This document shows, piece by piece, positions 45,801 to 54,607 of a DNA stretch of 64,000 nucleotides (position 1 is its first letter; every line of letters starts with the position of its first letter). A program made the position numbers and the translations under genes. The stretch is taken from contig OW818687.1 of assembly GCA_942493275.1 (NCBI GenBank), positions 1,054,001 to 1,118,000 on the forward strand. Reading direction: 5' to 3'. Source of the DNA: G942493275 sp942493275 (GTDB lineage: Bacteria; Actinomycetota; Coriobacteriia; Anaerosomatales; PHET01). The notes under the pieces were generated by a model. It did not search any database, was not told the origin of the DNA, and saw nothing but the letters and a program-made list of their open reading frames with translations.

Positions 45801-48800
45801 TCGGGCCGTTCTTCGCGTGGCGCGTGTCTCAGCCCACGCCGCCCAAGGTCGAGGTCCCGCTGACCGACGAGCAGCGGCTGGAGATGCGTCGCATCGCCCG
45901 GACCACATGGCGCTTCTACGACGCGTTCGTCGGGCCCGACGGGCACCATCTCGCGCCGGACAACTTCCAGGAGCACCCGCGCGGCATCGTCGCGTGGCGC
46001 ACCTCCCCCACCAACATCGGCCTGCAGCTCCTCGCTTACCTCGGCGCGTACGACCTGGGCTACCTCACGGTAGCCGGGCTGATGGAGCGATCCGCGGCGA
46101 CGCTCTCGACGATGGTCGGTCTCGAACGGTTCCGAGGTCACTTCTATAACTGGTACGACATCCGCACGCTCGAGCCCCTGCGTCCCGCCTACGTCTCGAC
46201 GGTGGACTCCGGCAACCTCGCCGGCCACCTGCTGGTGCTTCGCATCGGACTTCTCGAGGCGAGCGAGGCCGCGTTGCTGGGACCGCAGTTGCTCGACGGC
46301 GCACGCGACGCGGTACGGCTCGCACTGCGCGACCTCGTGGCCGGACAGTCCCGGCTCGGCCCGCCCGATGCGCTGCGACGGACTCGGGAGGCGCTCGAGG
46401 GGCTCGACCGCGCGCTCGAGGTTTCGGATACGCCGGGCAACCTCGCCGAGTGGCAGGCGCTGCTGCTGCGCCTCGCGATCCTGGCCGACGAGGCCGTCGC
46501 GTACTGCGGGCTGTGCACCGAGCCCGTGGCCGACGCCGAAGGTACCCTCCCCGAGCTGGATCCGCTGTCCCCGCCGATTCCATTGACCGCCTCCGAGCGG
46601 CTTCGGGCCTCGGTGGGCGACGCCGCCCGCGATCTGCGGGCGCCCCTGCTGCTGCTTGAGAGCACCGCGCCGTGGGCTCCGCTGCTCGAGGAGGTCCCGC
46701 ACCGTGCTGCGGGCGACGCCGCACTCGCGCCGCTCATCCGGTTCGTGCCGAGCCTCGTCGGGCTTGCCGAGGGGCTTCCGGACGCACTATCGGCGCTCGA
46801 CGCTCACGCCGCAGGCGACGATCGCGAGCTCGCCGAGTGGGCCGCGAAAGTGGCCGACGGCCTCCGAGAAGCCCGCCCCCGCGCCGTAGAGCTGCTCGCC
46901 CGTCTGCGCCTGGACGCGGAGATGGCGCGCGACATGTGGGAGCACACGGACTTCGACATGCTCTACGACCCGCAGCGCCAGCTGTTCTCGATCGGCTACA
47001 ACCTGAGCGAGGGCCAGCTCGACCGCTCCTACTACGATCTGCTTGCAAGCGAGTGCCGGCTCGCGAGCTTCCTCGCGGTGGCAAAGGGCGACGTGCCACA
47101 GGAGCACTGGTTCCGGCTCGGGCGCTCGCTCACCAAGACCGCGCAGGGCCGCGCACTCGTGTCGTGGTCTGCATCGATGTTCGAGTACCTGATGCCGCTG
47201 CTCGTGATGCGCGACTGGCCGGCGACGCTGCTCGACGAGACCTACGCCACGGTGGTGCGCCGCCAGATCGCCTACGGATCGGAGCGAGGCATCCCGTGGG
47301 GCGTCTCGGAAAGTGCTTTCAACGCAAAGGACGCCGATCTCACCTACCAGTACCAGGCGTTCGGCGTCCCTGGCCTGGGCCTGAAGCGAGGCCTGTCGGA
47401 TGACGTGGTCGTCGCCCCCTACGCCGCGATGCTCGCGTTCCCGATCGCGCCGGGGCCGGTTCTTCTGAACCTGCGCGCGTTCAGCGAGGAGGGCGCCGAG
47501 GGGCAGTACGGCTTCTACGAGGCACTCGACTACACGCCGGGCCGCGTTCCGGCGGGCCAGACCCGCGCGGTGGTGCGGGCCTACTTCGCGCACCACCAGG
47601 GGATGTCGTTCACCGCGCTCGCCAACGCGCTTGATGGCGCGAGGATGCTCACGCGCTTCCACTCCGACCCCGTCGTCGCCTCGGCCGACCTGCTGCTGCA
47701 GGAGCGCGTCCCGCGGCACGTCCAGCTGGTCGCTCCGCACGTCGAGGAGGTCCGCGGCGTCCGCTCGGTGCGCGAGCTCCCGCCGCCGGTCGCCCGCTCC
47801 TACCCCACCGCCGACACGCCCGTGCCAGCGACTCACTTCCTGTCGAACGGCCGCTACTCGGTGATGGTCACCAACAGCGGCGGAGGGTACTCGCGCTGGG
47901 GCGACCTCGCGATCACGCGCTACCGAGAGGACCTGACTCGCGACTGCTGGGGCACGTTCTTCTACGTCCGCGACATAGAGACGGGGCACACCTTCTCGGC
48001 GCCGCACAACCCGATGCCGGGCGCTCACGGCGAGTTCCACGTCACCTTCGCGCCGGACAAGGCCGAGTACACCCGCATGGACGGCTCTCTTGAGACCCGC
48101 ATCGAGGTGACGGTCTCGCCGGAAGACGACGTCGAGGTGCGTCGCGTCGCGTTCACCAACCAGGGCCACCAGCCGCTGAGACTCGAGGTCACGTCGTACC
48201 TCGAGATCGCCTTCACCTCGCAGGCGTCCGATCAGGCGCATAAGTCGTTCTCGAACCTGTTCGTCGAGACCGAGGCGCTGGCCGAGACCGAGGCCGTGCT
48301 CTTCACCCGTCGCCCGCGCAGCTCCCACGAGAAGCGGCTGTGGGGGTTCCATCAGGTCGCGTGCGAGCAGACCCCCTGCGACTGGTCGTTCGATACCGAC
48401 CGCGCGGCCTTCATCGGACGGCTGCGCTCCCCCGCCAACCCAGCTGCAGTGGAGCGCGGCGGTCCGCTCGGCGGGTCCGTGGGTGCGGTGCTCGACCCCT
48501 GCTGCGCGCTGCGACGCGTGGTGACGGTCGGCCCCTCCGAGACGGTCCGGCTCGTCTTTGCGACCGGCATCGGAAGCTCCCGCGATCAGGCCCTGCGTCT
48601 GACCGAGAAGTACAGCGACGTGCGCACCGCACAGCGCGCGATCGACCTGGCATGGACCGCATCCCAGCTCGAGCTCCGTGACCTCGGCATCAGCCCGCAG
48701 GAAGCGGTCACGCTCGAGCGGCTCGCGTCGCGCCTGCTGCTCACCGACCGCTACTCGCCTCTCAAAGTGAAGACGCCTTCCGAGAACGGCCTGCAGGTCT

Positions 48801-51667
48801 CGGGCCTGTGGTCGATCGGCATCTCGGGCGACCACCCGATCCTGCTCGTCTGCGTCGAGGAGCTCGAGCACACGCCGCTCGTGCGACAGGCGCTGCTCGC
48901 TCACCAGTACTGGCGCCACAAGGGGCTCGTCTCGGACCTGGTCATCCTGAACAACCGCCCGAGCGGCTACGCCGACGAACTCGACGACCGGCTGCGCCTG
49001 CTCGCCAGAACCGGTCACGCGCTGCAGATGCTCGACAAGCCCGGCGGCGTCTTCTTCCGCCGTTCCGACCACATGCACCCTGACGTGCTGAACCTGCTGC
49101 GCTCCTTCGCCCGCGCCACGCTCGACGGCGGAGCCGGTTCCCTGGAGCTGCAGCTCAACCGCCGCGGTCGCCACCCCGACCTCCCCGGCGACCTCCCCAA
49201 GAGGCGTGCCGTTGAGTCGTACCAACCATCGCCGTTCGTGAGACCGCAGCTCAGCTACGACAACGGTTTCGGCGGCTTCGATCCCGAGACCAGCGACTAC
49301 GTGATCGTGCTTGAGGGCGAAGACGCCACTCCCGCACCGTGGATCGACGTGCTCGCGAACCCCACCTTCGGCTGCACGGTGAGCGAGGCTGGCGTAGGGT
49401 GCACATGGGCCCTCAACAGCCACGAGAACCGCATCACCACCTGGAACAACGACCCCGTCTCCGACGGCTCCGGCGAGACCTTCTACATCCGCGACGAAGA
49501 GACCGGCGAGTTCTGGAGCCCGACGCCGCTCCCCGTCCGCACCCCCGAGCCCTACGTCATCCGGCACGGTCGCGGCGCTGTCCGCTTCGAGCACGAGACC
49601 CACGGCATCTCCCACACGCTCGACTGGTTCGTCGACGCCGAGAAGCCAGTGCGCGTATGCCGCCTCAAGCTGGAGAACCGCTCGGGCAGAGACCGTTCGC
49701 TTTCGGTGACGCACCTCGTGGAGTGGGTGCTCGGAGACTCCCGCTCGAAGGCGCAGCAACTTGTGGTCACCTGGTTCGACGACGAGACCGACACCCTGAC
49801 CGCGCACAACCACTACAACTTCGACTTCCCGGGCCGGTGCGCGTTCCTCGCATCTGACAGGCCCCTGCGCTCGTGGACCGCGAGCCGCACCGAATTCGTT
49901 GGACGAAACCGCACGCCGAGCAACCCCATCGGGATGCGACGCCTCGATCTGGGCCGCGTCTCCGGCCGCTTCCACGACAACTGCGGCGCGGTGCTCACCA
50001 GCGTGGATGTCCCGGCTGGCGAGACTGCCGAAGTGTCGTTCTTCCTCGGCCAGACTGCCACGCTCGAGGAAGCGAGGGCGCTCATCGCCGAGCTGCGAGA
50101 GCCGGGCGCGGTGGATGCTGCGCTCGAGGGCGCCCGCGCGCTCTGGGCCGACCTGCTCGGCACGGTCCAGGTGGACACGCCCGACAAGCGACTCGACCTT
50201 ATGGTCAACGGCCAGCTGCTCTACCAGGCCACCGCCTGCCGACTGTGGGGGCGGACCGCAACGTATCAATCCAGCGGCGCGTTCGGGTTCCGCGACCAGC
50301 TCCAGGACGTGATGGCCCTGCTGCTCGTGCGCCCCGACCTCGTGCGCGAGCAGATCGTCGAGGCGTCGCGGCACCAGTTCCCGGAAGGCGACGTCCAGCA
50401 CTGGTGGCAGCCGTACTCGGGCCGAGGAGTGCGCACCCACATGACCGACGACCGCCACTGGCTGCCCCTTGTGGTGGCCGAGTACGTCGAGGCGACCGGC
50501 GACACGAGCGTGCTCGACGAGCGCACCGCTTTCATCGACGGACCGATCCTGCCGCTCGAGCAGGAAGACGCCTACCTGCAGCCGACGGTCTCGGAGACCG
50601 CGGTCACCGTCTACGAGCACTGCCTGCGCGCGATCGAGACCGGCCGCCCCGTCGGCCGACACGGGTTGCCGCTGATGGGCGGCGGTGACTGGAACGACGG
50701 GATGAACCGCGTGGGTCACGGCGGCGAGGGCGAGAGTGTGTGGCTCGCCTGGTTCCTCGGCTACGTGCTCAACAGGTTCGCACCCATCTGCGAGCTGCGC
50801 GGAGAGATGATGCGCGCCACCGAGTTCCGGGACTGGGCGCAGAGCCTCGCGCTCGCCGTCGAGGTGTCGTCGTGGGACGGCGCGTGGTACCGCCGAGCGT
50901 ACTTCGACGATGGCACCCCGCTCGGCACGACCTCGGCCGAGGAGTGCCGGATCGACGCGATCGCGCAGGCCTGGGCGGTCATCTCGGGATTGGGCGATTC
51001 CGACCGCGCGGCGATTGCGCTCGACAGCGTCGAGGAGAAGCTCGTCCGCCGGGAGGCGGGGCTGATCGCGCTGCTGACTCCCCCGTTCGACCGGATGCCG
51101 CACGACCCGGGCTACATCAAGGGATACGTCCCCGGCGTGCGCGAGAACGGCGGGCAGTACACGCACGCCGCGACTTGGGTCGCGCTCGCACACCTGCTGC
51201 GCGGCGATGGAGACGAGGGCCACTCCCTGCTCGACCTCATCAACCCGGTCAGCCACGCGCTCAACCACAGCGCCGCCGAGCGCTACAAGGTCGAGCCCTA
51301 TGTGGTCGCCGCGGATGTCTACGCCGTCGAGCCGCACACCGGGCGCGGAGGATGGACGTGGTACACGGGCTCGGCGTCGTGGTTCTACCGCGTCGCGGTC
51401 ACGTGGATGCTCGGGCTGTCGGTGATCGCCCGTGATGGGGAGCAGCATCTCGTCGTCGAACCGTGCATCCCCCGGCGCTGGCCCGGCTACGACATGACCT
51501 ACCGCTTCGGGGCGAGCACCTACAAGGTTCGCGTCGACAACCCGCGATCGGTGAACCGCGGTGTGGAGCGGGTCGAGCTCGACGGCCGGGTGTTGCCGGA
51601 GAACGCGGTGCCGCTCACGGACGACGGCGCCGTACACGAGGTGCGGGTCGTGATGCTCGGCGGATAG
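42857..51667 (+). CDS. ndvB: Cyclic beta-1,2-glucan synthetase (GT84 / glucoamylase-like / GH94)
   Basis: This 2,936-residue protein has the full NdvB/Cgs layout. An N-terminal helical region leads to a first membrane hairpin (about 413-460). A GT84-type glycosyltransferase follows, with TLDADTILPRDG (DxD at about 630-632), GEGSFTGKGIFEID and RLHRWVRGDWQ (about 775). Further spans lie at about 822-862 and 950-995. A glucoamylase-like domain (about 1370-1560) carries FSIGYNLSEGQLDRSYYD and GIPWGVSESAFNAKD. Two carbohydrate-binding/GH94 regions end it; the second has GGGDWNDGMNRVG (about 2610), with the catalytic Asp. The enzyme makes, cyclises and trims beta-1,2-glucan at the membrane. The GTG start follows GGAG by 7 bases. 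It stands alone, without an obvious exporter nearby. Confidence 0.95.
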   Translation: MTNASEPGATRPRRTREQPLRAELLSADRLAEEARRVATAQQLEAGPRPRTTPLLAEVERAATSLESDNRELALAVRAGRAATPAGEWLLDNHYLIEEQILLVREDLPARYGTELPRLAAGEHAGLPRIYEALLTLITHTDSRIDEESLLSFTDGFQEVAPLTIGEAWAVPIMLRIGLVENVRRLSASVVENTRAEIDAETWIERLVSAVQDAPDTLPALLGELDRSTADAPEVFYLRLATRLADLEIGAEEVDSWLKRRVASIGISLEHASVERQQSQAADQISIANAIGSVRFLDAYDWRTFFERISLVERILRNDPAQTYPSMDFESRDRYRHALELMARRCSPTETELAEHVIALARAALVADPSDEVRGHVGWWLIRAGRFELEKRVAYRTRRRERIFRGPLRNRELFYGGLLGVTLVALLALLALSSLAAGATWWAAAVLCALGLLPLSEVAIAVTNRVSAAVFPARVLPKLDHRKPVLESHRTLVVVPALLSSVGATRSVIENLEIAYLANRDANVAFGLVGDLRASAEAAGPNDGAVIEAAVRGISELNERYEAEHSVRPFHLLIRERRYNEAEQVWMGWERKRGSLVELVREMRGTADTSFTTKLGDPAFRRSCTFVITLDADTILPRDGARKLISTIAHPLNRARWRHGERRVASGYGLVQPRVGMTLTGAGRSGFAELYSGSTGIDPYAQAVSDTYQDVFGEGSFTGKGIFEIDLFSALLEDRFPDNTLLSHDLVEGSFLRTALASDVEVLDDYPANYLAAASRLHRWVRGDWQTVPLLGARIVDANGRWESNPLTALHRWKVIDNLRRSMVPPWTVLFLGLGWILFPGPALLWPFATMLVVFFPAYFALADSMVFRTRTVSLAVSAPDIIRDFRADTARGFLALAVLPHQAWLMLDAAIRATWRQWISHRHLLEWETAADAEKRAGTTHRAFWRAMGPAILGSLGVLGLAVVANPERAWMAGTVAAIWLVGPFFAWRVSQPTPPKVEVPLTDEQRLEMRRIARTTWRFYDAFVGPDGHHLAPDNFQEHPRGIVAWRTSPTNIGLQLLAYLGAYDLGYLTVAGLMERSAATLSTMVGLERFRGHFYNWYDIRTLEPLRPAYVSTVDSGNLAGHLLVLRIGLLEASEAALLGPQLLDGARDAVRLALRDLVAGQSRLGPPDALRRTREALEGLDRALEVSDTPGNLAEWQALLLRLAILADEAVAYCGLCTEPVADAEGTLPELDPLSPPIPLTASERLRASVGDAARDLRAPLLLLESTAPWAPLLEEVPHRAAGDAALAPLIRFVPSLVGLAEGLPDALSALDAHAAGDDRELAEWAAKVADGLREARPRAVELLARLRLDAEMARDMWEHTDFDMLYDPQRQLFSIGYNLSEGQLDRSYYDLLASECRLASFLAVAKGDVPQEHWFRLGRSLTKTAQGRALVSWSASMFEYLMPLLVMRDWPATLLDETYATVVRRQIAYGSERGIPWGVSESAFNAKDADLTYQYQAFGVPGLGLKRGLSDDVVVAPYAAMLAFPIAPGPVLLNLRAFSEEGAEGQYGFYEALDYTPGRVPAGQTRAVVRAYFAHHQGMSFTALANALDGARMLTRFHSDPVVASADLLLQERVPRHVQLVAPHVEEVRGVRSVRELPPPVARSYPTADTPVPATHFLSNGRYSVMVTNSGGGYSRWGDLAITRYREDLTRDCWGTFFYVRDIETGHTFSAPHNPMPGAHGEFHVTFAPDKAEYTRMDGSLETRIEVTVSPEDDVEVRRVAFTNQGHQPLRLEVTSYLEIAFTSQASDQAHKSFSNLFVETEALAETEAVLFTRRPRSSHEKRLWGFHQVACEQTPCDWSFDTDRAAFIGRLRSPANPAAVERGGPLGGSVGAVLDPCCALRRVVTVGPSETVRLVFATGIGSSRDQALRLTEKYSDVRTAQRAIDLAWTASQLELRDLGISPQEAVTLERLASRLLLTDRYSPLKVKTPSENGLQVSGLWSIGISGDHPILLVCVEELEHTPLVRQALLAHQYWRHKGLVSDLVILNNRPSGYADELDDRLRLLARTGHALQMLDKPGGVFFRRSDHMHPDVLNLLRSFARATLDGGAGSLELQLNRRGRHPDLPGDLPKRRAVESYQPSPFVRPQLSYDNGFGGFDPETSDYVIVLEGEDATPAPWIDVLANPTFGCTVSEAGVGCTWALNSHENRITTWNNDPVSDGSGETFYIRDEETGEFWSPTPLPVRTPEPYVIRHGRGAVRFEHETHGISHTLDWFVDAEKPVRVCRLKLENRSGRDRSLSVTHLVEWVLGDSRSKAQQLVVTWFDDETDTLTAHNHYNFDFPGRCAFLASDRPLRSWTASRTEFVGRNRTPSNPIGMRRLDLGRVSGRFHDNCGAVLTSVDVPAGETAEVSFFLGQTATLEEARALIAELREPGAVDAALEGARALWADLLGTVQVDTPDKRLDLMVNGQLLYQATACRLWGRTATYQSSGAFGFRDQLQDVMALLLVRPDLVREQIVEASRHQFPEGDVQHWWQPYSGRGVRTHMTDDRHWLPLVVAEYVEATGDTSVLDERTAFIDGPILPLEQEDAYLQPTVSETAVTVYEHCLRAIETGRPVGRHGLPLMGGGDWNDGMNRVGHGGEGESVWLAWFLGYVLNRFAPICELRGEMMRATEFRDWAQSLALAVEVSSWDGAWYRRAYFDDGTPLGTTSAEECRIDAIAQAWAVISGLGDSDRAAIALDSVEEKLVRREAGLIALLTPPFDRMPHDPGYIKGYVPGVRENGGQYTHAATWVALAHLLRGDGDEGHSLLDLINPVSHALNHSAAERYKVEPYVVAADVYAVEPHTGRGGWTWYTGSASWFYRVAVTWMLGLSVIARDGEQHLVVEPCIPRRWPGYDMTYRFGASTYKVRVDNPRSVNRGVERVELDGRVLPENAVPLTDDGAVHEVRVVMLGG

Positions 51668-51672
51668 CCCCG

Positions 51673-52494
51673 CTACGAGTCCTTGCCCATCCACCGCTCG
51701 TGGAAGAAGCGCATTTCTCGCTGGTCGCCCGCCCACCGACGGCCGGCGACGATGGCGCGCGCGTACGCCGCGACCGGGTAGCGGAGACGGTCGCTGTCGT
51801 CTGTGATGACGTCGAAAATCTCGGCGGCGCACGCCTCAGGCGTCGTGCGGTCGGTGATCGATGCCTCGAACGAGCGCATCGCCTTCACGTATGGCCGGTA
51901 GACCTCACTTCCGGGGAGCCCCTCGTCCGAGTCGGGGAGCACCTTGCCCCAGATCGCCGTCTCCACGAACCCCGGCTCGATCACCTTCACCCGCACGCCG
52001 AACGGCTGCAGCTCGTGCCACAGCCCTTCCGAGAGACCCTCGAGCGCCCACTTGGTCGAGTTGTAGCCGGCGAAGAACGGGAAGACGATCCGCCCGCCGA
52101 GCGACGTGACGTTGGCGATGGTCCCGCTGCCGCGCTCGCGCATCGCCGGCGCCAGCGCCTGAATCAACTCCAGCTGCCCGAAGACGTTGACCTGGTACAG
52201 AGTCCGCAGTTCCTCGGCCGAGATCTCCTCGGTGGGGCCGAACTGCAGTACGCCAGCATTGTTGAGCACGACGTCCGGGCAGCCGTCGGCCGCGAGCACG
52301 CGGACCGCGAGCGCCGCGGCCGAGCCCGGCTCGGCGAGGTCGAGCGCCTCGAGGCGCGCACCCTCCGGCCAGCCATCAGAGATGCGAGCAGTGTCCCGGA
52401 CCGTGCCGGTGACCCGCCACCCGCGCTCCGCGAACAGACGCGCGCATGCGTTGCCGATGCCGGTGGACACTCCGGTGATGAGGATGTGCGACAT
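51673..52494 (-). CDS. Short-chain dehydrogenase/reductase
   Basis: The 273-residue classical SDR has the cofactor motif GVSTGIG near residue 8, LNNAG near 79, a Ser in NVTSLGG and the catalytic YNSTK. RDTA after strand 2 suggests NADP rather than NAD. Substrate is unknown. It is convergent with the glucan synthetase gene, 5 bases apart. Confidence 0.92.
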   Translation of the reverse strand: MSHILITGVSTGIGNACARLFAERGWRVTGTVRDTARISDGWPEGARLEALDLAEPGSAAALAVRVLAADGCPDVVLNNAGVLQFGPTEEISAEELRTLYQVNVFGQLELIQALAPAMRERGSGTIANVTSLGGRIVFPFFAGYNSTKWALEGLSEGLWHELQPFGVRVKVIEPGFVETAIWGKVLPDSDEGLPGSEVYRPYVKAMRSFEASITDRTTPEACAAEIFDVITDDSDRLRYPVAAYARAIVAGRRWAGDQREMRFFHERWMGKDS

Positions 52495-52714
52495 GGGGTC
52501 CCTTCAGGGTGCGTCAACGGGGGAACGCTCGCGAGGTATCTGCCCCATCGGGAGGTTCCTGATGCGAGCGGTGCACGGTATCAAAGAACAGCCCTCCCGC
52601 TCCGGGAAGAACGTGCGCACTATCAGGGTTGTCCCGATTGGGCTCTGAGCTCCCTGCCGATAACGTCGGAACCGAATGGGCCGGAGTCGACCTCCGCCCT
52701 CCCCGGGCAGTGGG

Positions 52715-52743
52715 TTGACCGGGGATGCAAATGACGCTATCGT
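52715..52743 (+). promoter_or_regulatory. Promoter of the DUF4160 / DUF2442-XRE module
   Basis: TTGACC (52715-52720) and TATCGT (52738-52743) are 17 bases apart, 23 bases before the ATG. Confidence 0.65.
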
Positions 52744-52752
52744 CATATGACG
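52731..52752. promoter_or_regulatory. ATGACG repeats over the promoter
   Basis: ATGACG-CTAT-CGTCAT is an inverted repeat across the -10 box, followed at once by another ATGACGC. It is a likely operator for the XRE domain encoded by the second gene. Confidence 0.55.
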
Positions 52753-52765
52753 CAAGGAGCATTCG

Positions 52766-53014
52766 ATGGCCGTGTTCCGCAGGCGAGTTGGCTCCGTACT
52801 GGTTGAGATCCACGATGTCGACCACGGACCGCCGCACTGCCACGTGTCCGGACTCGCGTTCAACGCAACTGCGAAGGTAAGCCTACTGACGCTGGAGGTC
52901 ATCAAGCCCCACGGGTACCGGCTTCCGGTCGGGCTGAGGCGCCTCCTGAAGAGCGAGCAAGTAGCGATGTTGGCCGCATGGGAGCGCGTCATCAGCACAG
53001 ACTACGATGCGTGA
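52766..53014 (+). CDS. DUF4160 domain protein
   Basis: The 82-residue protein has the DUF4160 core: VEIHDVDHGPPHCHV, whose His pattern HxxPHxH is family-typical, and then a helix with LPVGLRRLLKSEQVAMLAAW. DUF4160 genes commonly precede DUF2442 genes and behave like toxin-antitoxin pairs, but no activity is established. AAGGAG lies 6 bases before the ATG. The XRE-fused DUF2442 gene follows 13 bases later. Confidence 0.85.
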   Translation: MAVFRRRVGSVLVEIHDVDHGPPHCHVSGLAFNATAKVSLLTLEVIKPHGYRLPVGLRRLLKSEQVAMLAAWERVISTDYDA

Positions 53015-53027
53015 AAGGAGAAGGGCC

Positions 53028-53921
53028 ATGTCTCACATCACCTATGACACCACCTCCGTCGGATCGGCGGCCGTTCGTGACAGCATCGTTGTCGCCCTCT
53101 CCCGGTTGAGCCTGCATGAGGACCGCGGGCTCACAGCGCGCCTGCAGGATAGACTCGACCGGTTCCCGGAGGGCCCTTCGGTCATCGTGCACGACCTGAG
53201 CCGGCTCGAGGACGATCGCGTATTGGACTACTGGTCCGCCAGTCCCTGGAACGTTTCCTTCGTCTTCTTGGTGCGAACGGCCAACGATCGCCGTCGTCTT
53301 GGTGATCCAGAGATTGCGATGCGGCTCGGTGACGAGAGGTTCTTCCTCTGCGACATGAGCTCGCTCTCATCGGGGAGCGCCCGACGACGCGAGGCCTTCC
53401 TGACCTCGTACTTTCGCGCACTCATCGATCGCATCGCGCCGGATCGCGTCCGCTCGGCCAAGTTCTCTCCCATGGATCGCACGCTCTGGCTCGAGTTCGG
53501 CGACGGGCTGGAGCGGTGCGTGGCATGGGCAGACCTGGCTTTCGCCAAGCGTCTGGACTTCGAGCCTGTGTCCGCCTCGGCCGCGAGCGGGGGCCAGGCA
53601 GTCATGCTGCTGGGGGCTGACGGGCGCGCAATCGACGTCGACGCCGGCGCGCTGCGCGCTGCGGTAGACCCCGATCGGCGCGAGGGCACGCTGGCCTCAG
53701 ACAACGCCCAGCGCTCAGCCGTCGGCCGGCGCCTCCGCGCCCTCAGGGACGAGCGCGGTCTCAGCCAGGACGTCTTGGCCGCGCGCAGCGGTATTCCTCA
53801 GGAGTCTCTCAGTCGGCTCGAGAACGGCAAGCGCGATCCTCGGTTGGACACGCTGCGCAAACTGGCGGCCGGGCTCGGCATGGATCTGGCCGGCGTGTTG
53901 GCGCACCTCAACGAGGACTGA
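53028..53921 (+). CDS. DUF2442-XRE fusion with unknown N-terminal domain
   Basis: The 297-residue protein has three parts. Residues 1-140 form an alpha/beta domain that I do not recognise, with PSVIVHDLSRLEDDRVLDYW and VSFVFLVRTANDRRR. A DUF2442-like segment (about 145-185) reads FSPMDRTLWLEFGDGLERCVAWADL. The last 65 residues are a Cro/C1-type helix-turn-helix, VGRRLRALRDERGLSQDVLAARSG, with SRLENGKRDPRLDTL. In other genomes DUF2442 follows DUF4160 and may carry an XRE domain as antitoxin and repressor. The ATG at 53028 has AAAGGAG upstream. The N-terminal domain is the unusual addition. Confidence 0.85.
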   Translation: MSHITYDTTSVGSAAVRDSIVVALSRLSLHEDRGLTARLQDRLDRFPEGPSVIVHDLSRLEDDRVLDYWSASPWNVSFVFLVRTANDRRRLGDPEIAMRLGDERFFLCDMSSLSSGSARRREAFLTSYFRALIDRIAPDRVRSAKFSPMDRTLWLEFGDGLERCVAWADLAFAKRLDFEPVSASAASGGQAVMLLGADGRAIDVDAGALRAAVDPDRREGTLASDNAQRSAVGRRLRALRDERGLSQDVLAARSGIPQESLSRLENGKRDPRLDTLRKLAAGLGMDLAGVLAHLNED

Positions 53922-53925
53922 GCGG

Positions 53926-54192
53926 CTACAGGTCGCGATACACGTCGCGTCGGTGACCGATGCGGATGACGAGCACCACGAGTCGCTGATCTTCAATCGC
54001 GTAGACAACCCGGTACGCACCGATTCGTATACGCCACAGCTCGTCGTCGGCGACGAGCCGCTTCGCCGAACCCGGTCGGGGGTCCTTTGCGAGCGCCTCG
54101 ATCGCCGGGGCGAGTCGCCGGCGCACGGATGCGTCCAACTTCGCGAAGTGGCGATAGGCCGATGGCGCGAACTCGACCGAGTGATCCGGCAT
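53926..54192 (-). CDS. RelE/ParE-type toxin
   Basis: The 88-residue protein has the RelE fold: VEFAPSAYRHFAKLDASVRRRL, then LAKDPRPGSAKRLVADDELWRIRIGAYRVVYAIED and VLVIRIGHRRDVYR with the late Arg and His-Arg pairs used in ribosome-dependent cleavage. The ATG at 54192 lies 4 bases after the antitoxin stop. Confidence 0.93.
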   Translation of the reverse strand: MPDHSVEFAPSAYRHFAKLDASVRRRLAPAIEALAKDPRPGSAKRLVADDELWRIRIGAYRVVYAIEDQRLVVLVIRIGHRRDVYRDL

Positions 54193-54196
54193 GCGC

Positions 54197-54460
54197 TTAA
54201 AGGTCGAACTCACGCTTGATGGCGTCCCAAGCGACCCGATCCTCGCGAGCCTCACAGAGTGCCGAGGTCGCATCGGCCACATCGCGCTCGTCTTCGTAGC
54301 GCTCCATCAGGGCGTCGAGCAACCGCATCTCGTCGATCGAGATCACAGCCGCCACCGGCTGCTCATGCCTCGTGATCACCGTGCGCTCGTGCGCGTACAC
54401 AGCCTTGTTGATCACCTCGGCGAAATCCTTGCGGGCCTCAACCACGCTCATGCTCGTCAC
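54197..54460 (-). CDS. Phd/YefM-type antitoxin
   Basis: The 87-residue protein begins with SMSVVEARKDFAEVINKAVYAHERTVITRHEQPVAAVI, the YefM/Phd DNA-binding and dimer domain, and ends in an acidic helix that would wrap the toxin. The GTG at 54460 is favoured because AGGAGGT lies six bases upstream; an ATG three codons later is possible. Its promoter overlaps the 16-base palindrome at 54486-54501. Confidence 0.9.
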   Translation of the reverse strand: MTSMSVVEARKDFAEVINKAVYAHERTVITRHEQPVAAVISIDEMRLLDALMERYEDERDVADATSALCEAREDRVAWDAIKREFDL

Positions 54461-54485
54461 CAGCGCACCTCCTATCATATCTGTA

Positions 54486-54501
54486 TGTTATGTACATAAC
54501 A
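54486..54501. promoter_or_regulatory. 16-base perfect palindrome, antitoxin operator
   Basis: TGTTATGTACATAACA is its own reverse complement and covers the -10 box. YefM-type antitoxins bind palindromes with a GTACA core, which is present here. Confidence 0.75.
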
Positions 54502-54521
54502 GAGCCAGACGAGTCCTGCAA
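54493..54521 (-). promoter_or_regulatory. Promoter of the Phd-RelE operon
   Basis: TTGCAG (54521-54516) and TATGTA (54498-54493) on the minus strand are 17 bases apart. Confidence 0.55.
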
Positions 54522-54607
54522 CTAAAGGGAAGAAACCCCAAGGGGGCGTTTCGGCGTTCCCTTCTTCTGGTAACAGCGGACCATCCGCTCTGTCGAAAGG
54601 CACGACT

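Noticed and set aside
44636..46702. A 688-codon minus-strand open frame.
   Set aside because: Antisense to the GT84 domain; Arg/Glu-rich translation typical of GC-rich shadows.
46787..51832. A 1,681-codon open frame on the minus strand opposite the glucan synthetase.
   Set aside because: It is a shadow of GC-rich codon usage in the real gene: low-complexity Arg/Val/Glu-rich translation with no domain, and the opposite strand has complete NdvB motifs.
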